64,000 bases of DNA, taken from Amarolinea sp964580725 (GTDB taxonomy: Bacteria; Chloroflexota; Anaerolineae; SSC4; Amarolineaceae). The stretch lies in the NCBI GenBank assembly GCA_964580725.1, contig CAZOLV010000008.1, forward strand, positions 1 through 64,000. Reading direction: 5' to 3'. A program made the position numbers and the translations under genes. The notes beneath the pieces are model-generated. The model saw nothing but the letters and a program-made list of their open reading frames with translations. It searched no databases and was not told the DNA's origin. Of this stretch, positions 18,301-25,700 are shown one piece after another. How positions within the stretch are numbered: the stretch's first letter is position 1; each line of letters starts with the position of its first letter.

Positions 18301-18458
18301 CCCGTGCCCCAAGGGCCGATGGGCGCCGGGCCAGAAGCAATCACCACGGACGGTCGCAGGGTCAGAAACAGGGTGGCCAACAGCGCTGCCGCCACGGCGG
18401 TGGAAGTGACCAGTGCGCGCAGAAAACGGATTCGTTGTCGCGGGTTCGGCGTGTTCAT
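12354..18458 (-). CDS. Secreted FG-GAP/VCBS-repeat protein with a zincin metalloprotease domain
   Basis: A 2034-aa exported protein. The signal peptide (residues ~1-42, RFLRALVTS then a hydrophobic core) is followed by about 14 FG-GAP/VCBS repeats with calcium-type DxDxDGxxD loops (~50-780; for example GDMDNDGDLDLV). A beta-rich region follows, then a predicted metalloprotease with HELGHLLFFLDD (HExxHxxxxxD, His at ~1197). After that come Ig/Ca-sensor-like regions and a C-terminal carbohydrate-binding-like jelly roll (DGGFEQNVSW to the end). AAGGAGG precedes ATG 18458. The start overlaps the upstream NTPase gene by ATGA, so the two are co-transcribed and translationally coupled. Likely a surface adhesin-protease; its target is unknown. 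Confidence 0.82.
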   Translation of the reverse strand: MNTPNPRQRIRFLRALVTSTAVAAALLATLFLTLRPSVVIASGPAPIGPWGTGSERTTSLTVGDMDNDGDLDLVVGNEGEANRIYLNNGRGVFPTTITGTITLSNSAPTSVMAAADLNGDGWLDLVALSAQAPAQLYLNGQRDAPTATVRFAATQALSVSAPLTPVLTVGDLDDDADFDLVIGGADAMTRVYLNDGQANFSPAAGWLTAAEAMSATAMTLADVNRDNRLDLVLGFDGRPAQVFLNRDGAGFDQGATIGEASGRVAALVAGNLNGDEVPDLAIAYSNGTNLEQPIRVYTIDTTTLPGKPVVQFKPSSSLSVPNNDTPMTLALGDVNNDGALDLAVGFGERSGSAATRNRVLFNNGQAVFKPDDVQYFGSGAERTYAVALADLDHNGSLDFIAANRQERHRIYFAHPGAPQLVFAQAQVGPAREYLSIALGDLDGNGTLDAVAGARNAQLSYLGETRFEFGVTATTMSLALADLDNDNDLDVIAGYASGQPNYVYYNDGQGNFTATVPLTIGNALSDTWGVAVGYLNQDTWPDIVASSKKQSAIYLNDGQGGFPVTPTQALGGPDDPTTSVAVGDLNGDGRPDIVVGNDNAPNAVYFNDGAGHFAREPDWRFGNEFESTKALALGDIDRDGDLDLVVANFFAPNVVYFNDGDGRFSTEHATYLGTLDNKTYSVVLADFDGDGVLDIVAGTWATSSDIGLLALDNVIYLNDGRGGFADARTVILTRGKHYTRAVAVGDLNGDLKPDIVFADRYNPNDGIGRLMFLTNRRRGNTPNAQTIRLETTALITSAQALSAAHWLTYTLVASNQGGCNFNGVLEFSFDGGITWLPIVSPTATRVLTWSLSPDQSKQWHDDLDLRMLLTSTVRPCPNRPAGPYQFNYVGQGNVSIPILTPLQVLSGTAPIAGALVYRQAAGERLAAPLSGPGENADLNHNDRLFALWPVTETHQWLNLSPLNPATPVAAPSPVTQADQGSVMQTTQTDAVALASQTQQIAAFVPATRTKILSVTRASLFYTSAPIEKISDSSSQNAMPRVTTGVFTVTVPGTQTLIISPSNPLLLFDLKVALEWDAHNDRGYVARLTSDLQRASELLYDWSNGQAALGQIALAHDAALQPTANGSNAWLDADVRIHATNRLRPSATQGGIVSTIISDPVKLDIAYGPGAVEIGAVWNRFGDATAGNLSEDLPRALAHELGHLLFFLDDNYLGLDDQDGLKPVTGCTGVMADPYQEDDTRGNGEFHLPGDWDDKCGQTLSQKNAGRSDWTTIQAFYPWLQAPITNTAGPDILPLRVTQIVTETWPASPQATLANPDFYLLDVDAVPVQPGAAARAFLYKKGGQRIVDLGRPQLDRVTARGAQAGDTLCVTDPDANRQGCTTVQERGNPVITLVEQAGDWDPDVMVSPQVSVTSANSTSVTTTLMALTLTGVPTTGSYLAAIVPSDAPLTKIERISMEPQGNDFKASLPFTGSVGFIDITMNGNRLCLKGQNAQTGAEPCRITLDLTVNGSPAKIVGTGRLAPVLSNDGQAMLYGQDLTLDETHLAVLQTAVKIPDLPSWAALVGHAHRLATTANVTLTKTSLSIGFLGSEVPPGEEASLRIHHWNEQKKWQPLPTTRDLASNNTVAAIHESGLYALLSSTEIALRGAGWHAFGYPVSEPLTRTITDALASLPTRTFTLVYGYTPTLATDPWQVYAPDAPAGFNTLQELRFGQGYFIHTTGDAVLRFKGLSPFAESASGIPTDKFDRTSPSRLLPTPTPRSLISPPMLIYGRIEPGADFTPTAGLTVTAWINGQACGHGLTAASTGGAGVAYSVMVHAADEDPWSGCGVPGTAITFSLPSLAPAPSAPAPVIWNNSAAQVVTLTMATVPTPPITCANLLRDGGFEQNVSWRTVTTDSTARYTNVKAHSGSSAMQLGLLTTDPLGPYPATETLSTAYQDVRLPANAQKLTLTLWVEPGTQDSSGDYQRLLLLNPSNSGVISEQWRGLENQDGWQQLSFDLTAYRGRSVRVYLEVRNDNQRLGDRTWMFVDDICLESD

Positions 18459-21391
18459 ACGTTCCTCCTTGCTTCCCGTGTTTCCTTAAGATCAGACTGT
18501 GCGCCCAACCGGGCGAAGCACGCGGCGGCCGCGTCGAAGAGCGGCTGACTGGCCGCGGCGTTGCCTTGCGCCAGGTGCAGCCGCGCCCAGGCCAGTTGGG
18601 TGCGCGCGGCTTCGTACGGGTCTGCGCCGGCCAGCAGCTCCAGACTGCGCGCCAGGGCAGCCGCCGCGGTCGCGAACTGTCCGTTGGTGGCCAGGGCGCG
18701 GCCCTGCACCCGCAGACTCATGCCCTGCTCCAACGGCTCGTCCACGGCCGCGGCCAGCGATTGCTCGATTGCAGCCAACGCGGCGGCCGGGTCGCCGGCC
18801 GCCAGCCTGATCTGGCCGCGACGGCGATAAATCTCCGCTAAAAACCCGTGAATGTGCGTGGCCAAAGCCAGGCGTTCGGCCTCAGCCACTTGGGAGAGCG
18901 CAGCGTCCAGTTCTCCCTGGCGCTGTTGCCATTCGGCCAGGTTGAGCAGCGCGGCTATCTCATACCTGACCAGGTGATGCTGGCGCGCCAGGCTGACCGC
19001 GTTCTGTAACTGCGCCGCAGCCTCGGCATCGTCCCCGCGGCGCAGCAGCAGATAGCCCAGGTTATTGGCCAGTTGGGTGCGCTGAGTGCCGCTGCCCACG
19101 CGATCGGCCAGGGTTTTGGCTGCGGTCAGCCTCTGAATTGCCCCTTGCCAATCGCCCTGGGTCAAGATGTAGACTCCCAGGTTCATTTCGGCTGTCAGGT
19201 GCAGGAATGCTTCATGCGTCTGACGCGCCCGCGCGGCGGCCTGTCCGGTATGATTGACGGCGCCCTGCAGGTCGCCCAAGGCGTTGGCCACAATGCCCAG
19301 GTTGAGCTGCGCCCGTATCCAGAGATGGTCAGGTAGATGCGGCATCTCTTGCAGGGCGGCCTGCGCCGATTCTCGACTGGCGGCCCAGTCGCCGGCCACG
19401 TACTGCACTGTGCTCAGGGCCACCAGCAGCTCGGCGCGTTCCAGTCCAGGCTCGGTTTCCGCCTCCGCCAGGCCGCGATCCAGCCAGGCCCGTGCTTCAG
19501 CGGGCGCCTCGTCCGACAACAGTTCGCCCAGGCGCCGGCAGGCGGTCGTCAGCAGACTGCGCCGCGTTGCCGTGGGCGGCAGACTCTGGGCCAGATCGAG
19601 AACCTGGCGGTAGCTGGCCTGCGCCGCCTCGCTGGCGCTGTCGAACTGATGGATTTCGCCGGCCGTCAGCAGCAGTCGCGCCCGCAGCAGGTCGGGTAAG
19701 GGATGGTTCGCAAACCGGGCCAGCATCCGCTGCAAGGCGTGCGCCTGGCCGCGGTTGATGAAGGCCATGATGTCGGCGGTTGCCAGGGCAGCCGCCTGTT
19801 CGATCTCCCCGGCGCGCAGGAAATGCTCGATAGCCAGCAGAGGATCGGGCTGTTCCTTCGCGTAGAACGCGCCGGCGCGGCGGTGCAGGGTGCGGCGCTC
19901 ATCTGGGCCGAGATCGGCGTAGTAGTAATTGCGCAGGAGGGTGTGCAGGCTGAAAACTGGCCCTTCTGCGACTTCCTGGACGGTCAGCAGATGGCGATCG
20001 CTCAGCGACTGCACGTGACGCTTTAGGCCGCTGCGCGACAGAATGGCGCTGAGCGCGGCGCGCGGCGCAGGATGGCCGAGCAGGACCGACATCGCCCCCA
20101 GAACGGCGCGCTCATCGTCAGACAAGGCCGCGTCCACCTGCTGAATCACAAAGCGCTCCACATCGCGCTGCTCGCTGAGGCTGGCAATCAGTGCGGCAGG
20201 ATCAAGGCTGCGGCTTAGTATCGCGGCCGCCAGGCTGAGCAGTTGAACGTTGCCTTGCGTTTGTTCATGCAGCGCAGCCAGGAGCGCCGGCGCCAGGGAG
20301 AACTGGACGCCGCGGCGCTGCAGCAGCCTGGCGGCATCGTCCGGGGTCAGCCCCATCAAGGCCCTGAACTGCACGGCCTGTACAAAGGCCGGCACACGGC
20401 GGGCTACCAGGATCAGCGACAGTTCGCCGGCGTGAACTACACGCGCCAGGCGCTCCACAAACGACTCGATCACGGAGCTTTCTTCATCTACCAGGTGGAA
20501 ATTGTCCAGGCACAGAATGCAGCCCAGCCCGCGTAGTTCCTCGAACAGATAGTCGAAGAGAATGACGGGGTGCGGCGGGCGCGCATTGCGCTGGCGGGCG
20601 CTCTCCAGCATCTCCCACAGGTCGGGGCGTCCCTGGTGATACAGGAAACCGGCCAGTTTGACGATGATCGCGTCCACATCCAGCGGCTCATGGAATTCAT
20701 ACCAGAAGATGCGCGACACGGCGCCGGCAAAGTCCCGCGCCAGACGCGCAGCCAGCGTGGTCTTGCCCAGGCCGGCCATGCCTGTGATGACTGCAAAATG
20801 GCTCGTGCGCAGGATGTCGCCAAAGTAGGCCAGATCGTCAGCCCGGCCCACGAAGTCGCCAATCGCGGGCGGCGCTTGCGGCGGCGGCGGCGGCGTGATG
20901 GCGTCCACCGCGGGCTGGGAGGGGGAAAGCAGCGCGTAAAGGCGGGCCGCCAGGGTTTCATCGGTCAGGAGGTGACGCCGCAGTTGTGCGCGCAGAATCG
21001 TCTGTAAATCGCTGGCGTCCGGCGTCTGCAGCAGATCGCTCAGTGAAAGGTGCAGCCGCGACTGATCGGCCAACAGGGTCTGCAAAGCAGGCAGAAAATT
21101 GGCGTGATCGGCTGCGGGAGTTGCCACCCTATCCAAGATGGCCGCAACGATCGCTTCGATGAATTGGCCGTAGCGCGCCGTGTTACGGCTGCGCACTGCG
21201 CGCAGGAGGACCGCGGTCAGTTGCTGGCGGCTGACATGGCCGAGCAGCAGACGCTGGCGTGCGCCGCGCGTCATACCGTCGGCGAACTGGTCGTAGACCG
21301 GGCGAAAGGAGTCGAAACAGAGACTTTCCAGTTCGTCCTTGTCGAGGGCCTCGCTCAACAGGCGGTCGAGAGTGATGGGTTGGGCGGCCAT
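18455..21391 (-). CDS. STAND-class NTPase with N-terminal effector-associated-like domain and C-terminal TPRs
   Basis: A cytoplasmic 978-aa signalling-type ATPase. Residues ~1-80 (LLSEALDKDELESLCFD, then YDQF) look like the effector-associated (EAD, Death-like) adaptor helices found in bacterial conflict proteins. A linker with five prolines leads to an NB-ARC-like module with Walker A GMAGLGKTT (~204-212) and Walker B CILCLDNF (~295). A winged-helix-like segment follows, then TPR repeats from ~560 to the end, such as NLGYLLLRRGDDAEAAAQL. ATG 21391 has GGAGAA 6 bases upstream; the longer open frame to 21661 is antisense-like and ignored. It has its own promoter and is coupled by ATGA to the secreted FG-GAP protease. 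LuxR-MalT-type regulators share this core, but no C-terminal HTH is present. Confidence 0.8.
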   Translation of the reverse strand: MAAQPITLDRLLSEALDKDELESLCFDSFRPVYDQFADGMTRGARQRLLLGHVSRQQLTAVLLRAVRSRNTARYGQFIEAIVAAILDRVATPAADHANFLPALQTLLADQSRLHLSLSDLLQTPDASDLQTILRAQLRRHLLTDETLAARLYALLSPSQPAVDAITPPPPPQAPPAIGDFVGRADDLAYFGDILRTSHFAVITGMAGLGKTTLAARLARDFAGAVSRIFWYEFHEPLDVDAIIVKLAGFLYHQGRPDLWEMLESARQRNARPPHPVILFDYLFEELRGLGCILCLDNFHLVDEESSVIESFVERLARVVHAGELSLILVARRVPAFVQAVQFRALMGLTPDDAARLLQRRGVQFSLAPALLAALHEQTQGNVQLLSLAAAILSRSLDPAALIASLSEQRDVERFVIQQVDAALSDDERAVLGAMSVLLGHPAPRAALSAILSRSGLKRHVQSLSDRHLLTVQEVAEGPVFSLHTLLRNYYYADLGPDERRTLHRRAGAFYAKEQPDPLLAIEHFLRAGEIEQAAALATADIMAFINRGQAHALQRMLARFANHPLPDLLRARLLLTAGEIHQFDSASEAAQASYRQVLDLAQSLPPTATRRSLLTTACRRLGELLSDEAPAEARAWLDRGLAEAETEPGLERAELLVALSTVQYVAGDWAASRESAQAALQEMPHLPDHLWIRAQLNLGIVANALGDLQGAVNHTGQAAARARQTHEAFLHLTAEMNLGVYILTQGDWQGAIQRLTAAKTLADRVGSGTQRTQLANNLGYLLLRRGDDAEAAAQLQNAVSLARQHHLVRYEIAALLNLAEWQQRQGELDAALSQVAEAERLALATHIHGFLAEIYRRRGQIRLAAGDPAAALAAIEQSLAAAVDEPLEQGMSLRVQGRALATNGQFATAAAALARSLELLAGADPYEAARTQLAWARLHLAQGNAAASQPLFDAAAACFARLGAQSDLKETREARRNV

Positions 21392-21462
21392 GAGCGTTCT
21401 CCGGGTGCGCGAACATGGGCGTTGGCATGGCATGGGGGATAGGTTTTTCACCTTTACCTGAA

Positions 21463-21491
21463 ATTGTAGCACTTTCTGGAAGGCAAGGCAA
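21463..21491 (-). promoter_or_regulatory. Promoter for the STAND NTPase / FG-GAP operon
   Basis: On the minus strand TTGCCT (21491-21486), a 17-bp spacer and TACAAT (21468-21463) predict a start near 21457, leaving a leader of about 65 bases before ATG 21391. It lies in the 122-bp gap after the glycosidase-like gene, so the two-gene operon can be expressed independently of the genes upstream. Confidence 0.65.
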
Positions 21492-21513
21492 AAACGCCCG
21501 TCTTCTGGCCCCT

Positions 21514-22638
21514 TCAGGGCATGGAGAAGCGGGCGGTGTAGCCGGCGTAGTCGAGACCAAAGAGCGTCATCTGGCGCGTGCTTGGGTCGAAAAGATTGCC
21601 GTTGAAACCCTGGCCTGTTTCGGGATCGTACATCTGATCGTTCAGGCTGTACCATGCCCAACGCTGCACCAGCCGGTCAGCATCGGGCGGAAACCCAAGA
21701 TCGGAATCGCTGGCGGTCATCAGATAGTCGAACGTGGCCAACATGAACGTGCGCACACGCGCATGGTCGAAACCGTAGATATCGGGCATCAGAACGCCGT
21801 ACTCGGAGACGATCAATGGCTTGTTGCGCTCGCCGTGATCGGCCATCCACTGACGAAAAGCGCGAATCTGCTGGCGAAAGATCGGCAGGCTGTCGTTGTC
21901 CTGCACCTCGTAAAGCCTGCCCTGCGTGGCGGTCATGCCAGGCGGAATGCCTGCACCCCACGAACCAGCTTCCTCACGCAAGATCATGTTGTGGATATTC
22001 CAGACATCCACCGGAATCATCGTCCCATAACGCGCCCGGTAGGCTTGCAGAATCAAATCGAGATACTGCAGGCGCAGAGGCGTCGGCTGCACGACCGCCC
22101 CAATCGCCACCTGGGCGTTTGGGTCACGCTGCTTGATGAAGCTGTAGAAACCGTGATAGAGCTGCGCATACTCGTCGGGCAAGCGATCATCCTGAAAGCC
22201 CTGCCGGTCTGGTTCGTTGCCAATCAGCCACAAACTGCCGGGGTTGGCGTCCACGGTGGGCCCCAGGCGCGCGGCAACGGTTGTTGGATCGAAATCATAA
22301 CGAATCGTCTGCACGAACTGGATGCCCCCTGGACGCGGGGGATCGTCCAGGGTGGCGTAGTCCAGATACCAGGTTGCGCGCAACGGAGCGATGGCGAAGT
22401 GCGCAATCGTCTGACCAAAATCGCGCACATGACAGACTCCGAAGCGCAGCAGAGGCGAGGGAAAGAGCGCCGGCAGCGCCCACCGTTGCGGCAACAATGG
22501 CAAGAAGGCGGCTGTGTTCTCTTGCTCGGCGGACACAAGCGGCCGCGCTGACGCAGACGGGTCGGCTCTCGCCGGCGACGGCGCTGACCAGACCCATAGG
22601 CACATCACCAGTGTCAGGACAGCCAGACCACGACGCAC
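21514..22638 (-). CDS. Secreted glycoside-hydrolase-like protein (TIM barrel, clan A type)
   Basis: A 374-aa exported protein. From GTG 22638 the product begins MRRGLAVLTLVMCLWVW and ends its signal at PSPARA, a convincing signal peptide; no ATG sits upstream of it without entering the RHS gene, and no strong ribosome site is seen. The mature part looks like a (beta/alpha)8 glycosidase. GNEPD holds a likely acid/base Glu142 and VSEYG a likely nucleophile Glu279, spaced as in clan GH-A, with DVWNIHN and WAWYSLND between and after. The substrate cannot be told. It lies 89 bp after the RHS gene on the same strand and may share its transcript. Confidence 0.68.
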   Translation of the reverse strand: MRRGLAVLTLVMCLWVWSAPSPARADPSASARPLVSAEQENTAAFLPLLPQRWALPALFPSPLLRFGVCHVRDFGQTIAHFAIAPLRATWYLDYATLDDPPRPGGIQFVQTIRYDFDPTTVAARLGPTVDANPGSLWLIGNEPDRQGFQDDRLPDEYAQLYHGFYSFIKQRDPNAQVAIGAVVQPTPLRLQYLDLILQAYRARYGTMIPVDVWNIHNMILREEAGSWGAGIPPGMTATQGRLYEVQDNDSLPIFRQQIRAFRQWMADHGERNKPLIVSEYGVLMPDIYGFDHARVRTFMLATFDYLMTASDSDLGFPPDADRLVQRWAWYSLNDQMYDPETGQGFNGNLFDPSTRQMTLFGLDYAGYTARFSMP

Positions 22639-22727
22639 TGCCCGCCACAGTGTCTGTGCGCCGGCTGGCTGTGCTCGCAGGCGACGGTTACAGATTCTTT
22701 CCGATGGCAGGCGGGTAGCCGTCGGTT

Positions 22728-25700
22728 TCAGAGACAACCCTGCGCCCAGATGCCTTCGTGACTGTAGGAGAAGCGCCACCATTTGACCTCGACGTAGTAG
22801 CCAACTTTGCCGCACACGTTGCACTTGGTGTCAGACATGCTGAATCCTGCGCCGAAGGCATACTCGACGCAGGTCTGGCATTGTCCGCTGATCTGTCCAT
22901 AGATGTAGGCAACCACGCTGACTTTCTGGAATGGCCATTCCAACAAACCGCCGCGCAGACCGCCGGTGACGCTGCCGCCGCCGCAGACCTTGACGCTGAC
23001 CTGGTCTGCGCAGAAGTCAATAGCCCCGCCGCCAGAGACACTCAGCTCGAACTTGACGAAGGCCTCCAAACCAAACTTGAACGTGTAGCCCCAGAACGAT
23101 AGGCGCAGCGCCCCAACGGGCCACTTGACCTCCATTGTGGCCGAGGCGCCAATGCTGATTTCACCCGCCTTGCGCCATTCGCCCTTGTGCGGCCCCGATT
23201 CGCAGCACTTGCGACACAGCTTGCCGGTGACATTCCACTTGCCGCTCCACTCCACCTCGGGGGCATTGGGCAAGAACTTGAGGAAGACCGACAGCCGGTT
23301 GGCCCACTTCAACAGCCCCAGATTGTTGGGCGATTCGTAGGCGATCGTGTCGCACTCCTCCGAAGTCCAGCCAAGCGGGTCAATGCGGTTGACCGGATCG
23401 TTGAGGGCGTAGAGGTAGAGGTTGGACGCGTCGATGGCGCCCAGGGGGTCAGGCTGCAGGAAGCGCCCCAGCGCGGGGTCGTAACTGCGAGCGCGGAACT
23501 GGTAATGACCAGCGGTCTCATCCCACGGTTGCCCACTGAAACGGTAGGGGTTGGCAATCGTCTCGCTGACTGCCGCCGCTTGGCCAAAGCCGTCATACAG
23601 GTAGCGATTGAGCCACGCGCCATCGGCGGCCATCATGGCATGGGTGGAGCCAAGCGCATCGCGCAGATAGTAGGCCGTCGCGCCCTGCGCCGTGCGCGCC
23701 AGCCGGCCGTCGGTCACCGGGGCCAGGGTGTAGTGCGCCTGTTGTGCCCCCTGGGCGTCATATTCAGCCAGCACGGTCGCACCCAACTGCACATCGTCGA
23801 ACAAGAAAGTGGTCACCACGGGCGCTTCGCGCTCCGAGCCGTTGACAGCCTGCGCCACGCGCCGGTCGAACGCATCGTAATCGTATGTCGTCTGGACGCC
23901 CGCTCCGCTGATGCTGTGCAGCAGGCCCGCCGGCGTGTAGGCGTAAGTCAGTGCAGCCCCGCCGCCCTGCCGCAGGATCAAGTTGCCGTTGGCGTCGTAT
24001 GAGAAATTGGTCGTCACGGCACCGCTCTGCTGATGGATCAACTGGTTGGCGGCGTCGAAGCTGAACTGCGTGGTCAGTGTATCGCTGACCCATCGTGTGC
24101 GGTTGCCGGCGGCGTCGTAGCTGAACGATTGATCGTAGTTGACTGTTCCGCTGCGCTGTTCGCTCGTCAACTGACCGGCATCATCGTAGGCATAGACCGT
24201 GCGGTCGCCGCCGAGCGTTTCGATGCGCGTGCGCTGTCCGGCCGCATCGAAGGTATACGCCAGGCGATCGGTGAGCGCCCCCGCAGGGCCATAGAACTCG
24301 ACCGTGCGCGTGCGCCCGGCGGCGTCATAGGCGTAAACAACACTGGCCTGGTTGGGCAGGGTGTGACCAGTCATCTGGCCGGCGGCGTCGTAGGCAAACG
24401 TGTGTTGCTGCCCACCATGAGTCACCTGCGCCAGTTGGCCGGCGGCGTCGTAGGCATAGGTCAAGACCAGCCCGTCAGGCCCGGTCAAGCGCAAACGGTT
24501 GCCGGCTGCATCATAATCGTAGGAAGTCGCCTTCTGCAAACGATGATCCGCGATGTGCGTCATGCGCCCGGCGGCGTCATAGGTCAGGTTGACATCGGTC
24601 TGCGGTCCAACGACCTGCGTTAGCAGACCGGCCGCGTCGAAGACGCGTTCGATGTGAGAACCGTCGGCGTAATGCACGGCGATCTGGCGTCCGGCTGCAT
24701 CGTAGGTGTAGTCGGTGACGTCGCCATTGGCGCGTTGCAGCCTGGTCACACGACCAACCGGGTCGTAAGCGTAGGTGGTGACGCGGCCAAGCGGATCGGC
24801 GCTGCTCAGCAAACGCCTGGCCGCATCGTAGGCAAAGTGGGTGGTGTGTTGGTTGGCGTCAGTCAAGCCAATGCGGTTGCTGGCCGCATCGTAGGCGTAA
24901 CTGACAGCATGACCAAGCGGGTTGATTTCCTGCCGCAGCCGGTTTGCGGCGTCGTAGTGATAGGTGGTCGTGCGGCCATCCGCCGGCGTTCCGCCTGGCG
25001 GAATGGCGTTGGTCACGGTCGTCAGATTGCCGGCGGCGTCATAGTCGAACGATGTCGCCTCGCCGAGAGGATTGGTTTCGCGTGTCAGCCGGCCCAGGGC
25101 GTCGTAGGCGTAGCGCCACACCTGCCCCAATGGGTTGGATGTCAGCAACCGGCGCCCGGCCAGGTCATACTGATGCACCGTCGCATGTCCCAATGGGTTG
25201 ATCTCGCGCAACAAACGGCCGGCATCGTCATATTCGAACCTGGTCATCTGGCCGTTGGGGTCAACACTGGCAATCAAACGACCAAGCGCATCGTACTGGT
25301 CGCTGAGGCTGTGCCCAAGCGCATTGGTCAAGCGCGTGAGACGGTCGAGCGCATCATACTCGAACCGAGTCGTCTGACCGTTGGGGTTCGTCTCGCTGAT
25401 GCGGTTGCCGGCGGCGTCATAGGCAAATGTCGTCGTCTGTCCCAGGGCATCGGCGCTGTGTGTGATCTGGCCAAGCGCGTCGCGCGTCAGCATCGAAACG
25501 CCGCCGGCAGGATCGGTGGTCGCAATCAGCCGGCCTGCGGCGTCGAACTGCCAGTGCGTGGTCAGGTTCAGACCGCCTGGTTGCGCATCGACGCGCTGGC
25601 CAATGCGCCGATCGGCGGCATCAAAGGCATAGGCGGTCAGCACGCCCTGGGGATCTTGTACACTCGCCAGATTGCCAACCGCATCGTAGGTGTAGCGATG

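Noticed and set aside
18455..21391. LuxR/MalT-type transcription regulator
   Set aside because: The NTPase-TPR core is similar, but the C-terminus ends in TPRs with no helix-turn-helix, and the N-terminus looks like an adaptor domain.
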